A stretch of DNA of 64,000 nt from Heritagella_A intestinalis (GTDB taxonomy: Bacteria > Bacillota > Clostridia > Oscillospirales > Acutalibacteraceae), in the NCBI GenBank assembly GCA_904418995.1, contig CAJFQF010000003.1, positions 248,001-312,000 on the forward strand, written 5' to 3'. How positions within the stretch are numbered: the first letter of the stretch is position 1; each line of letters begins with the position of its first letter. Under the pieces are notes generated by a model, which was given only the letters and a program-made list of their open reading frames with translations, ran no database searches and was not told where the DNA came from. Below are positions 50,904-60,247 of the stretch, piece after piece. The position numbers were made by a program, and so were the translations under genes.

Positions 50904-51410
50904 TTATTTGGTTTCCGCCAGCTTTTCCAGGGCGTCTCCCTCTGCCCGGAACAACAGCCATTCCGGATGGGGCTGAGCGCCCATGGACTGATAGAATTTC
51001 TGGGACGGGGTGTTCCAATCCAGGCAGACCCAATCCATGCGGCTGCATCCCTGCTCCACGGCGATGCCCGCCACGCAGGTGAGCAGGGCTTTGCCGATGC
51101 CCTTTCCCCGCATTTCCGGCAGGACGAAAATGTCCTCCAGATACAGGTTCTCTCTGCCGATAAAGGTGGAGAAATTGTAGAAATACAGGGCATAGCCCAC
51201 GGTCTTGCCCTCATATTCAGCCAGGAGCACGTCTGCCCGGCGGCGCACAAAAATGGATTCCCGCAGGCTTTCCTCAGTGGCTACCACCTGATGCTCCAGT
51301 TTTTCATATTTCGCGATTCCCCAAATCAGTTCCAGAATCGCGGCGCAGTCCTCCTCCTGGGCCTGCCGAATCACAAGGCCGGGAACGGCGTTTTCATAGA
51401 TTTTTGCCAT
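50904..51410 (-). CDS. GNAT family N-acetyltransferase
   Basis: The 168-residue GNAT domain protein resembles the diamine/spermidine acetyltransferase-like branch: VIRQAQEEDCAAILELIWGIAKYEKLEHQV, ENLYLEDIFVLPEMRGKGIGKALL (acetyl-CoA loop) and MDWVCLDWNTPSQKFYQSMGA. The amine substrate is unknown. ATG 51410 has GGAAAGGAAAGGAAG upstream; the frame is open beyond it without a site. It precedes the CYTH gene by 18 bp. Confidence 0.9.
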   Translation of the reverse strand: MAKIYENAVPGLVIRQAQEEDCAAILELIWGIAKYEKLEHQVVATEESLRESIFVRRRADVLLAEYEGKTVGYALYFYNFSTFIGRENLYLEDIFVLPEMRGKGIGKALLTCVAGIAVEQGCSRMDWVCLDWNTPSQKFYQSMGAQPHPEWLLFRAEGDALEKLAETK

Positions 51411-51534
51411 GTTGTTTCTTCCTTTCCTTTCCTTTTTAAGGCGGATATTGTCCGCATATCCGTCCTTTTTGCTAAGGGGTATTATACCACAGTTTTCTGA
51501 AGATTGGCAAACGGGATAAGGGGAAACTCGCCAT

Positions 51535-51837
51535 TCAGAAATTGAATGCTGGATAGTCACAATAGGGAGCCGGCAGCGGGGCGTCAAAATCAATCCAGCC
51601 TAAATTTTCCACTAAAAAAGAAGGGGCGTCCGGAAATCGCCACTGATTCAGATAATCAATAAAATCCTCTTCGTTGAAGCACAGACCTCCGGATACCCGA
51701 TATTTTTTGGCGTGTGGGCTGCTTTCCAGCCATACAGTGCAGAACTCCAGACAATATTCCTCCAAATGTTCTGCCACAATATCGGGAACTGCGTAGACTT
51801 TCAGCTCCCCATCCGCACTAAGGATAACATTTTTCAA
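51535..51837 (-). CDS. Unknown 100-residue protein
   Basis: I do not recognise this short acidic protein (KNVILSADGELKVYAVPDIV, WLESSPHAKKYRVSGGLCFNEEDFIDYLNQWRFP). It has no signal or membrane segment and ends PYCDYPAFNF. TTG 51837 is taken as start because AGGAGGG lies 7 bp upstream. Codon use and a clear ribosome site argue that it is real. Its small size and acidity recall immunity-type proteins, but no toxin gene is adjacent. Confidence 0.6.
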   Translation of the reverse strand: MKNVILSADGELKVYAVPDIVAEHLEEYCLEFCTVWLESSPHAKKYRVSGGLCFNEEDFIDYLNQWRFPDAPSFLVENLGWIDFDAPLPAPYCDYPAFNF

Positions 51838-51925
51838 ATTTCTCCCTCCTATCAGCAAAATTGGTTACTGTAATTCTATCATATCCAAAGGCCGGCGGCA
51901 ATGGTGGCGCAGAGTTCCTCCGGGC

Positions 51926-51954
51926 TTGTAAAAAGGCCCATTCCGTGGTATCAT
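51926..51954 (+). promoter_or_regulatory. Promoter of pepF
   Basis: TTGTAA (51926-51931), 17 bp, TATCAT (51949-51954). Confidence 0.5.
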
Positions 51955-51999
51955 AATACGGTAAATTTTCTCAAATCACTCCGAAAGGCAGGGAATAGA

Positions 52000-53790
52000 A
52001 TGGAAGAAATGACCCGTTGGAGCCTGCGGGAAATGTTTCCCACAGACGACGATTGGAAGCAGACCATGGAGGAAGCCCTGAAACTGGCCAACGCTCTGGC
52101 GGGACGCCGGGGCCATTTGGCGGAAACGCCCCAGGGGCTTTTGGAGACCGCCCGGCTGTATCTGGACATGGAGGAAAAGCTCTATCGGCTTATGGTGTTT
52201 GCCAACTCGAATTTTGACCAGAATATGGCGGACCCGGAGGCCAAAAAGCTCTATGAAATCGCCCAGAACCAGGCCACCAGCATCGGGGAAAAGCTTTCCT
52301 TTATGGCGCCGGAGCTTATGGAGCACTCCCTGGAAGAATTCCTTCAGTGGTGCCAGGAAGAACCGGCTCTAAAGCAGTATGAAACTTATGCCCGGGATTT
52401 CTTTGACCGGAAGGAACACATCCTCAGCGATGAAATGGAGACCCTGCTGGTTCGTATGAACGATATGGGGGAATCCTTCTCCAAAGTGTTTGAGGATTTA
52501 ACGGTAAACGACATGGAGTTTCCCCTGGTACACACCCTGGAAGGGGAAGAAATCCGGGCCAACGAGGCCAATTATGCCGCTGCTTTGGAAAATCCCGACC
52601 CCGCTTTCCGCCGGGACTACTACAAGGGCCTGTTGGGCACCTATCAAAAGCACATCAATACCCTGGCATCCGTCCATTATGGCTCCGTGAAGAACGATTG
52701 CTTTACCGCTAAAACCCGCCGGTATGCCAGTGCCCGTGCCGCCGCCCTCCACGCCAACCACATTCCGGAAGAGGTCTACGACAATCTGCTGGAAACCGTC
52801 CGGGCCAATGTGGAGCCTCTCCACGAGTATGTTGCCTTCCGCAAGGAGCGTCTGGGGCTGGATACCCTCTATTTCAGCGATTTGTTTGTGCCCTTGGTGC
52901 AGGAATCCGCCCGGAAATACACCTATGAAGAGGCGCAGCAGATGGTACTCCAGGCCACAGCAGTGCTGGGGGAGGATTACACCCGGCTGGTGCAGCGGGC
53001 CTTCGACGAGCGCTGGATTGACGTGTATCCCCGGGAGGCCAAGCGCACGGGGGCCTATTCCACCGGCGCTTACCGCTGCAAGCCTTATGTGCTCCTGAAC
53101 TTCACCGGAACCTTGGATGACGTATTTACCCTGGCCCATGAGCTGGGGCACTCCATGCACACCTGGTTCAGCAATGAGGCCCAGCCTTTCCTCTATGCCA
53201 ATTACAGCATTTTCTGCGCAGAGGTGGCCTCTACCCTCAATGAGCAGCTTCTCAGCCGCTGGCTCTTTGACCACACCACCGATGAAAACGAAAAGGCCCT
53301 GCTTCTGTGCAAGCGTCTGGACGACATCCGCTCCACCTTCTACCGCCAGACCATGTTCGCGGACTTTGAGAACCAGACCCATCAGCTGGTGGAAAAAGGG
53401 GAGCCTCTGGTGCCAGAGACCCTCTGCGGCATCCATCGCTCTCTCAATGAGCTGTATTATGGGAAGGCGCTGGTGGTAGACGACTACCTTTCCTGTGAGT
53501 GGGCCCGAATCCCTCACTTCTACACCGCCTTCTATGTGTATCAGTACGCCACAGGCATTGCCGCTGCCACGGCTATTGCCAACCGGATTTTCACCGAAGG
53601 GGAGAAGGCCGTGGCCGATTACCGCCGCTTCCTCACCACCGGCGGCAGCGGGCATCCCATCGACCTGCTCCGGATTGCCGGAGTGGATATGGCTTCCCCC
53701 AAGCCGGTACTGGACACCATCGACACCTTCCGCAGCACCTTGCAGGAATTGAAAGCATTGCTGCCGGCTTCCGGCAAAAAAGCCCGGTAA
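52000..53790 (+). CDS. pepF: Oligoendopeptidase F (M3 family)
   Basis: The 596-residue cytoplasmic M3B zinc peptidase cleaves oligopeptides. The zinc motif is TLAHELGHSMHTWF (His near residue 380), with the third ligand region FCAEVASTLNEQLL. C-terminal family blocks are HFYTAFYVYQYATGIAAATAIA and GGSGHPIDLLRIAGVDMASP. The start is ATG 52000, preceded by GAAAGGCAGGGAA; the frame is open upstream through the promoter. It is a single gene. Confidence 0.95.
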   Translation: MEEMTRWSLREMFPTDDDWKQTMEEALKLANALAGRRGHLAETPQGLLETARLYLDMEEKLYRLMVFANSNFDQNMADPEAKKLYEIAQNQATSIGEKLSFMAPELMEHSLEEFLQWCQEEPALKQYETYARDFFDRKEHILSDEMETLLVRMNDMGESFSKVFEDLTVNDMEFPLVHTLEGEEIRANEANYAAALENPDPAFRRDYYKGLLGTYQKHINTLASVHYGSVKNDCFTAKTRRYASARAAALHANHIPEEVYDNLLETVRANVEPLHEYVAFRKERLGLDTLYFSDLFVPLVQESARKYTYEEAQQMVLQATAVLGEDYTRLVQRAFDERWIDVYPREAKRTGAYSTGAYRCKPYVLLNFTGTLDDVFTLAHELGHSMHTWFSNEAQPFLYANYSIFCAEVASTLNEQLLSRWLFDHTTDENEKALLLCKRLDDIRSTFYRQTMFADFENQTHQLVEKGEPLVPETLCGIHRSLNELYYGKALVVDDYLSCEWARIPHFYTAFYVYQYATGIAAATAIANRIFTEGEKAVADYRRFLTTGGSGHPIDLLRIAGVDMASPKPVLDTIDTFRSTLQELKALLPASGKKAR

Positions 53791-53825
53791 TTTTTCAGTT
53801 CCCGCACTCTTCTAAAAAACAAGCA

Positions 53826-53867
53826 AAATCCCCGGATCGCTTCTTTGTGAAGGCGGTCCGGGGATTT
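53826..53867. terminator. Inverted repeat after pepF
   Basis: AAATCCCCGGA and TCCGGGGATTT flank a 20-base loop. The T run on the plus strand is short. Confidence 0.55.
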
Positions 53868-53885
53868 CTATATTGTGGCCTTTCC

Positions 53886-53930
53886 CATAAAAACACCATC
53901 CCCCCGGAACCAATCGGCCCGGAGGGATGG
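53886..53930 (-). terminator. Intrinsic terminator of the GH85 gene
   Basis: On the minus strand CCATCCCTCCGG and CCGGGGGGATGG pair with one mismatch and are followed by TGTTTTTATG. Confidence 0.75.
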
Positions 53931-53973
53931 CATCCTAAATTAGGAAATTGTCAGGTTGTAAGCAGGAGAGAGA

Positions 53974-56900
53974 TTACGCTCTGCTCTTTCTGCGAATCAC
54001 CACAAAGGCGCCGGCGGAGGTCAGCAGGACAGCCAGAGCCCCCAGAGCAATCAGGTTGTTGTCGCCAGTTGCAGGGTTCTTGTTGTCGTCCATGGGTCCC
54101 TTGTTGGGATCATCCTTGCTGCTGGTGTCGTCCTTATTGGAGTTGCTGCTGGAATTGTTGTCATTCTTGTCAGCATCGTCCTTGCTGGGTTCATCGGTGG
54201 TGTTGTTGTCTCCGCTGTTATTATTGTTGTCATCAGCAGACAGCTTCACCAGGCCATTCATGGCGTCGTCCAGAGTAGCTACGGCGTCATCCACTACCGT
54301 CTGATCGTCCACGCTCAGGTTGGCGTCTTCCAGAACTGCATTGGCAGCCTTCAGGGCAGCGGTAAATACCTGTACGCTCTCAGCAGTGTACTGAGCGGTA
54401 TCCACATCGTTGGCCTTGTTGATGATCTCTTCCAGGATGGACTTGTCAGCCTTATAGCGCTGGGCCATGATGGCGTTCAGCAGGTTTTCCGCCACAGGCT
54501 GGATGTCGCTGTCCATAGCGTCGCCGTCGTTGTAAACAGCTTCGGCATCGGCCAGGGCGTCTACCAGCTGCTGCCAGTTGGTTTCTACATACTTGTCGGC
54601 GTCCATGGAGTTGGCGCGCTCAATGAGAATACCCAGGGTGGTCTTGTCGCCGCGGATAAAGCCCAGGCTCCAAACAGCCTCGAACAGGTTGTCTTCAGCA
54701 GTCTGCACTTCTTCTGCGCCGGGATAGACCTTGTCCAGTACGCGCTTGGCATCGGCCAGGGCATTGTCATAGAATTCCTTAACGCTGTCAATGAGGTTGG
54801 AGGTATCCTGCTCTACGGCGTAGTCGTAAATCTTCTGCAGGAGGGTGGTATCCGGCAGAGCCTCGTCGCCGAAGGGCACATAGGAAACCTCGGAGACGTT
54901 ACCGGAATAGTCGGTCAGGGTCACTTCCAGCACACCGGAGGTGGCGGGAGCAGTGATGGCATTGAGCCGGGCCACGCCCTTCACACCGGAAGTGTTGCGC
55001 ACACTGTATTTGTTAGGAATGGAGAGCTCCTCACCGTTGTACTTCACGGAGATCTTCCACCAGTCAGTGGAGGTGGGGGAATCCAGGAAGATGGTGCGGC
55101 CGTTGTTGATGAGTTCCAGCTTGCCGTCATAGGGAGCGGAATAGGTGTCCTTGAGCATGCCGCCATAGTTGACAGCCTGGCCCTTGACGCCATCCTTCAC
55201 AGTGTAGACGGACAGGGTGTAGTCGCCTTCGTTCAGAGGCACCTTCACGGTAGCGGAGGTAGCGTCCTTGTCGGCGGTAGCGGTGTAAACGGTGTCGTTG
55301 TCGCTGTAATCCATGGTGACTTCCAGCAGATAGCTGTCGAAGTCAGCGTTGGCGGGAGCCTCAAAGTGAGCGGTGATCTCGCCGGCGTTCACAGCCTGGG
55401 AGTAGAACTCAGTGGAGGTCATAGCCTCATCCACAGTCAGGTTCTGCACCTTGTCGCTGTAGGTGAAGTCCACGCGGGCAGGTTCGCTCTCGGAGCCGTC
55501 AGCGCCAACAGCCACAACCTCAATGCCGGTCAGGCCGTCGTCCACAGACTTAATGTAGTACTTGCTGCCATACAGGCCGCCCAGCATTTCCTTGGAGCCG
55601 TCCTCATAGGTAGCATATACGTTGTATTCCTGAACATTCTCATACTCGTCCAGATCCCAGGAAACCACCATTTCGTTGGTGTTGTAAGCGTTCTCAATGG
55701 TAACATTTTCGGGAGCGGCGGGGGTATGGGAAGCGCCGTCCTTCAGGGCGATAGCGCCGATGTTTACCTGATAATTGTCAACAGCCACGTTGGTGTCGAG
55801 GCACAGGCTGATAGCGGCGATGCTCCGGCCGGCATAAGGCTTCAGGTTCAGGGTGGTGGTTCTATAACCGTCGGTAGCACTGCCAGCATTCTGCACAGGC
55901 AGCTTCGCGGTGAGACCATCCTTGAAGGTCAGGACAACGCTCATCTTGGAAGCGTCGGTGTTGGGCTTGCTGTAGGTGAGGTCCAGAGTGGAATTCTCGG
56001 TGACATCCAGGTCGGTCTTGTACAGGTGCATGACGTTCTCGCCGTCCAGTGCGCCGTAGAGAACCAGGGAGCTGCCGCCCTTATAAGCGCCGATCTGCTC
56101 ATAGCCGATGTCCATGGGATTGCCGTCCAGATCCCACTTCTCATAGTCGGGGCCGTAGTCGAAGTCAGCGTTCAGCTTCTGGGCGTCTTCCTCGGTGTCA
56201 ATCCACCACTGCCAGGTGGGCAGGATGGCCTGGAGGTTCATGTTGCCCCATTCCTCTTCGTTGGCAACCTCGCCGTCCACATAATAGGAGAGGCCGTGGC
56301 CGGTGTTGAAGTCGGTGTAGAAGGTGGTGCCGTCGGCTACAGAGTTCTCGCTCTTGAAGTCAGCCACGCCGACCCAGCCGCCGACATCGCTCAGGCCCAG
56401 ATCCTCACGGCTGGCGCCGGGCTTCTCGCCGGTGTCGGTGGGATCGCTGTAAGCGCCGGAGAAGTACATCCGCTCACGCTCGAATACCATCCACTGATAC
56501 TCGTCCTGCTCGCGGTTGTTGGGATTCTCGGTGTCATGGATGGCGTCTTCGATGTTATCGTGGATAAATCCATCGGGGGTAAACAGCGCTACGCTGCCCA
56601 CCAGATCCTTGGTACCTTCCTTGTACATATACTCCGCAAAGTTGTAGGTGGAGTTGTGGCCGTTAGAGGACATCTTGCCCTGGTTGCCTTCTACGCCGAA
56701 GAAGACCTCTTCATAGGGGTTGACGCTCCAGGCTTCGATGTTGGCCAGGGAGGTAGCCATCTTATTGCCGGCAGACCAGTCGTAGCTGATGAACACGGAA
56801 TCATTGACCCGGCCGATCTCGGGATCGTTTACCAGATCGTAGGTATCCCGGTCCAGAGTACTGGTCCAGGCGTTAATGCTGCCGTTCTCGTTGAGGGAGT

Positions 56901-57708
56901 CGTACATCTGGCAGTACAGGCCGGCTTCCCGAACCTGCTGGATGAACTCCTTGTAGAGAGGCACATCCTCTGCGTCAATGGCCTCTTCCTGATTGAAGAA
57001 GTAACCGTCAAAACCATACCATTTTGCAAACTCGACCAGTTTTTCAGCAATAATGAAGTTGCCTTCTTCGTCCTGCTCAAACAGGGGATGCACCGGCTGG
57101 CCGGGGCGGTTGTTGGGGTCGAAGTATACGCAGCCCATGGACAGAACGCCGTTCTTGTGGGCAGCGTTGGTGTAGGCAGGGTTGGGCATATTGATAGCGC
57201 CGAACTCGAAGTTGCGCTGGGTGCTCCAACCATTTCCGGTAGTATCCTGCTGCTCATTGTAGCCGTCCCAGATGCTCAGGGGCGTGTCGGCCACAGCAGC
57301 GCCGTGCCAGGAGCAGTAGTAGTCTACATACTGCCAGAAGTTGAACATGTTCTCGCTGAACTGGTTGTTGTAAGCGGTGCCCTGATTAAAGGAATTGCCG
57401 TAGTCGCCGGCCATGTACATCACTTGTACATCGGAGCCGAGCTCGGGGTTTGCCTGGGTGGCAGCATAGGGGTCGATGTTTTCCTGGAGGGGGACCTCAG
57501 CCCGCATCAGATCGGAATAGGGATCGGTTTCCGGGCTCCAGTTTTTCAGGTCGATGATCCGGTGGCCGATAAACAGAGGCTGGTTATCGGCGACCTTGGA
57601 GTGGTCCTTGTACGCCCAGGTGTCTGCAGAGGCAGTTGCCGCGAGGCTCATGCACATGGCCGGCACCATTAGTAGCGCAAGGACGCGTTTTGCTAGTTTG
57701 CGCTTCAT
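53974..57708 (-). CDS. Cell-wall-anchored GH85 endo-beta-N-acetylglucosaminidase
   Basis: The 1244-residue secreted enzyme cleaves the chitobiose core of N-glycans. It has a signal peptide (cleavage near residue 28). The GH85 catalytic region (about 40-560) has LKNWSPETDPYSDLMRAEVPLQ, FWQYVDYYCSWHG, AHKNGVLSMGCVYFDP and the catalytic NxE in YGFDGYFFNQEE (N239, E241). Jelly-roll and fibronectin-like regions follow (about 560-1030), then FIVAR-like helical repeats (1036-1165), a Asp/Asn/Ser linker and a sorting signal, NPATG (1211-1215), with a hydrophobic helix and RRKSRA tail. NPATG differs from the usual LPxTG. No sortase gene is in the window. Confidence 0.93.
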   Translation of the reverse strand: MKRKLAKRVLALLMVPAMCMSLAATASADTWAYKDHSKVADNQPLFIGHRIIDLKNWSPETDPYSDLMRAEVPLQENIDPYAATQANPELGSDVQVMYMAGDYGNSFNQGTAYNNQFSENMFNFWQYVDYYCSWHGAAVADTPLSIWDGYNEQQDTTGNGWSTQRNFEFGAINMPNPAYTNAAHKNGVLSMGCVYFDPNNRPGQPVHPLFEQDEEGNFIIAEKLVEFAKWYGFDGYFFNQEEAIDAEDVPLYKEFIQQVREAGLYCQMYDSLNENGSINAWTSTLDRDTYDLVNDPEIGRVNDSVFISYDWSAGNKMATSLANIEAWSVNPYEEVFFGVEGNQGKMSSNGHNSTYNFAEYMYKEGTKDLVGSVALFTPDGFIHDNIEDAIHDTENPNNREQDEYQWMVFERERMYFSGAYSDPTDTGEKPGASREDLGLSDVGGWVGVADFKSENSVADGTTFYTDFNTGHGLSYYVDGEVANEEEWGNMNLQAILPTWQWWIDTEEDAQKLNADFDYGPDYEKWDLDGNPMDIGYEQIGAYKGGSSLVLYGALDGENVMHLYKTDLDVTENSTLDLTYSKPNTDASKMSVVLTFKDGLTAKLPVQNAGSATDGYRTTTLNLKPYAGRSIAAISLCLDTNVAVDNYQVNIGAIALKDGASHTPAAPENVTIENAYNTNEMVVSWDLDEYENVQEYNVYATYEDGSKEMLGGLYGSKYYIKSVDDGLTGIEVVAVGADGSESEPARVDFTYSDKVQNLTVDEAMTSTEFYSQAVNAGEITAHFEAPANADFDSYLLEVTMDYSDNDTVYTATADKDATSATVKVPLNEGDYTLSVYTVKDGVKGQAVNYGGMLKDTYSAPYDGKLELINNGRTIFLDSPTSTDWWKISVKYNGEELSIPNKYSVRNTSGVKGVARLNAITAPATSGVLEVTLTDYSGNVSEVSYVPFGDEALPDTTLLQKIYDYAVEQDTSNLIDSVKEFYDNALADAKRVLDKVYPGAEEVQTAEDNLFEAVWSLGFIRGDKTTLGILIERANSMDADKYVETNWQQLVDALADAEAVYNDGDAMDSDIQPVAENLLNAIMAQRYKADKSILEEIINKANDVDTAQYTAESVQVFTAALKAANAVLEDANLSVDDQTVVDDAVATLDDAMNGLVKLSADDNNNNSGDNNTTDEPSKDDADKNDNNSSSNSNKDDTSSKDDPNKGPMDDNKNPATGDNNLIALGALAVLLTSAGAFVVIRRKSRA

Positions 57709-57772
57709 GATTTTGTCATCCCTTCTTCATAATGAATTTTTAACACGCCGCAACACGTGTCAGGACACCCTG

Positions 57773-57802
57773 ATTATATCTCTAATGTAAAAATCTTGTC
57801 AA
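57773..57802 (-). promoter_or_regulatory. Promoter of the GH85 gene
   Basis: TTGACA (57802-57797), 18 bp, TATAAT (57778-57773). An 8-bp palindrome ACACGTGT (57753-57760) lies just after the expected +1. Confidence 0.8.
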
Positions 57803-58176
57803 TACATTCTTCTGTTTTACAAAATGTTTGTGAAAACCATCCAATAGACTTTTGGCGGTTATGGTCGAAATATCCAATCTCAAAAATTCAAAATCATAGT
57901 TTACATGGAAAAGTAATGAGAATTACACGGTATTGTTTTAGTGGAGAGCGGATTATGTAAATCCCTATATGCCTTCAGATGAATCATGAGGCAATTGAAA
58001 TGAAAAAATTTTTCCTTGCGCTTTTTGCGCAAAGTTGAGAACTCCCTTCCTGCAATTTTTTGCATAATTTCGTATTTTTAGTAGAAATCTGGCCCACAGG
58101 TGTTTATACTGAAAGAAGCCCAGCACAAGCTGGGAATTCCGAAAGACACGCGATTCAGTAAAAGGAGCGATAAAAG
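57803..58176 (+). other. Intergenic region with two TTGC/GCAA inverted repeats
   Basis: No gene is supported in this AT-rich space between divergent genes. Two inverted repeats precede the plus-strand gene: TTGCGC-5 bp-GCGCAA (58016-58032) and TGCAA-4 bp-TTGCA (58051-58064), each built on TTGC/GCAA arms, followed by CATAAT (58063-58068) as a possible -10 with no good -35. The arrangement looks like paired operators with an activator-dependent promoter. Confidence 0.4.
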
Positions 58177-60090
58177 ATGAACCTGCGTCCCCCTGCCGTC
58201 CCGTTGATTACCGTGGACCCCTATTTCAGCGTGTGGTCTGCCGCCGACCACCTCACCGATACCCCTACGGCCCATTGGACCGGAAAGCCCAACAGCCTGC
58301 TGGGCGTCGCTAAGATTGACGGCGTCCCGTTCCGCTTTATGGGAGCAGAAACGGAGAAAGAAGAAATTCCCGCCATGGAGCAAATCTCTCTGGAAGTGGA
58401 GGCCCTGTCCACCACCTACCAATTTCAGGCGGCGGGAATCGAGCTCACCGCCCGGTTTTTGTCCACCCTGTTCCCGGAGGACTACGAGCACCTGACCCGG
58501 CCGGTTTCCTATCTGGAGATTTCCTGGCGGCCCTGTGACCAGCAGCCTCACCAGGTGGAGATTGTGGTGCGGGCCTCGGAGGAGCTGTGCCTGGATACCC
58601 GGGGACAGATGCCGGTGGAAACCCAATGCCTTTCTTTGGGGAAGGACATCGCCTGCGCCAAAATGGGCGGAACAAAACAGGAAATCCTGGCCCGCAAGGG
58701 AGACGACCTGCGCATTGACTGGGGGTATTTTTATCTGGCTGTCCAGAATGGGTCGGTCTCTGTCCGGAAAGACGATATGACCTGGGTACAGGCAGCAGTC
58801 AGTCTGGAAGCAGAAAAATCCGCCCTCTTTGCCTTTGCCTATGACGATGTGGAGAGCATTACCTATTTCCACCAGAACCTGCGCTCCTATTGGAATCGGG
58901 AGGGGAAGAGCATCTGCACCGCCATCGAAGAAGCCTATGGGGATTTTGCAGCCTGCAAGGCCCGGGCGGCGTTCTTCCATCAGCGGCTCTTTGCCCAGGC
59001 CGTGGAAGCCGGCGGGGAGCAGTATGCCCAGCTGTTGGCTCTGGCCTTCCGGCAGGTGCTGGCCGCTCATAAGCTGGTCATCGGCCCGGACGGCGAGCTG
59101 CTCTACATTTCCAAGGAGTGCTTTTCCAACGGTTGTTCCGCTACGGTGGACATCAGCTACCCCTCGTCCCCGCTGTTCCTGTACTATAACCCGGAGCTCA
59201 TCAAGGGCATGATGCGCCCCATTTTCCGCTATGCCGCCAGCGGTGATTGGCCCTTTGATTTCGCGCCTCATGACGTGGGCACCTATCCCCACCTCAACGG
59301 CCAAACCTATTCCAATGGCACCGACCCCAAGGACCAGATGCCTGTGGAAGAGTGCGGCAATATGCTCATTATGGCGGCGGCCCTCTCGGTAGTGGAGGGG
59401 AACGCAGCCTTTGCCGGGGAAAATCTGGCCCTGCTGACCCAGTGGGCGGATTATTTGAAGGCTCACGGCCTGGATCCGGAAAACCAGCTCTGCACCGATG
59501 ATTTCGCCGGCCATCTGGCCCACAACTGCAACCTGTCCCTGAAATCCATCATGGCCCTAGAAGGGATGTCCATCATCCTGACCCTCCTGGGGAAAGACGG
59601 CGGGGAGTATCACCGGGCCGCCAAGGAAATGGCGGAACAGTGGCTGCCGATGGCCGCCAACGGCGACGGGAGCTTCCGGCTGGCCTTTGACCGCCCGGGC
59701 ACCTTCAGCATGAAGTACAACATCATCTGGGATAAGCTCTTTGGCACCGGCCTGTTCCCCAAGGAGGCGGTGGCGGCGGAGTTCGCCAGCTACCAGAAGC
59801 ACATCACGCCCTATGGAATGCCCCTGGACAACCGGGAAACCTACACCAAGTCCGATTGGCAGGTGTGGACGGCTTCTTTGGCGGAAACCAAGGAGGATTT
59901 CATGGCGTTCATCGAGCCCCTGTGGCGTGCCTACCATGAAACCCCCTCCCGGGTGCCCATGAGCGACTGGTATCAGACCACCGATGCCCGGCAGGTGAGC
60001 TTCCAGAACCGCACGGTGCAGGGCGGACTGTTCTTGAAACTTCTGGCCGAGAGCGGGAAATGCCGCTGGAATTGGAGCGTTTCCCGCTAA
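58177..60090 (+). CDS. DUF4965/DUF5127 (glutaminase A-like) protein
   Basis: The 637-residue protein matches the multi-domain family annotated as glutaminase A-like (DUF4964/DUF5127, DUF4965, DUF1793). The N-terminus RPPAVPLITVDPYFSVWS is typical. A beta-sandwich domain is followed by an alpha/alpha-barrel-like region with KECFSNGCSATVDISYPSSPLFLYYNP, PFDFAPHDVGTYPHLNGQ, MPVEECGNMLIM and MSDWYQTTDAR. The clustered acidic residues look like a glycosidase active site, and the real activity in bacteria is uncertain. There is no signal peptide, so it acts inside the cell. AAAGGAG precedes ATG 58177. It is divergent from the GH85 gene. Confidence 0.85.
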   Translation: MNLRPPAVPLITVDPYFSVWSAADHLTDTPTAHWTGKPNSLLGVAKIDGVPFRFMGAETEKEEIPAMEQISLEVEALSTTYQFQAAGIELTARFLSTLFPEDYEHLTRPVSYLEISWRPCDQQPHQVEIVVRASEELCLDTRGQMPVETQCLSLGKDIACAKMGGTKQEILARKGDDLRIDWGYFYLAVQNGSVSVRKDDMTWVQAAVSLEAEKSALFAFAYDDVESITYFHQNLRSYWNREGKSICTAIEEAYGDFAACKARAAFFHQRLFAQAVEAGGEQYAQLLALAFRQVLAAHKLVIGPDGELLYISKECFSNGCSATVDISYPSSPLFLYYNPELIKGMMRPIFRYAASGDWPFDFAPHDVGTYPHLNGQTYSNGTDPKDQMPVEECGNMLIMAAALSVVEGNAAFAGENLALLTQWADYLKAHGLDPENQLCTDDFAGHLAHNCNLSLKSIMALEGMSIILTLLGKDGGEYHRAAKEMAEQWLPMAANGDGSFRLAFDRPGTFSMKYNIIWDKLFGTGLFPKEAVAAEFASYQKHITPYGMPLDNRETYTKSDWQVWTASLAETKEDFMAFIEPLWRAYHETPSRVPMSDWYQTTDARQVSFQNRTVQGGLFLKLLAESGKCRWNWSVSR

Positions 60091-60149
60091 ATTCTGCTGT
60101 ACCATATTATATAGATGGACGTTTCTTCTTACATCAGGGTACAGGCTCC

Positions 60150-60180
60150 TTGACTTAAAGTGCACTTTAAGTAGTATAAT
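60150..60180 (+). promoter_or_regulatory. MerR/AdhR-type promoter: 19-bp spacer with a perfect palindrome
   Basis: TTGACT (60150-60155) and TATAAT (60175-60180) are 19 bp apart. Between them lies CTTAAAG-TGCA-CTTTAAG (60154-60171), perfectly symmetric and extended by one more base pair on each side. Overlong spacers with a central dyad are the hallmark of promoters activated by MerR-family proteins, and the arms equal the site described for Bacillus AdhR, an aldehyde sensor. Confidence 0.85.
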
Positions 60181-60247
60181 GGAATCGCAAGCGTGCGGAT
60201 GCCAACGGGGCGTCCGCCAGGAATGAATCGAAAAGGAGCGTATCACA

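Noticed and set aside
55366..57672. Plus-strand 768-codon open frame over the GH85 gene
   Set aside because: Mirror of the GH85 coding strand with Val/Gly/Leu-rich, featureless sequence.
57757..57960. 67-codon frame in the GH85/DUF4965 gap
   Set aside because: It overlaps the GH85 promoter and has no ribosome site or recognisable domain.
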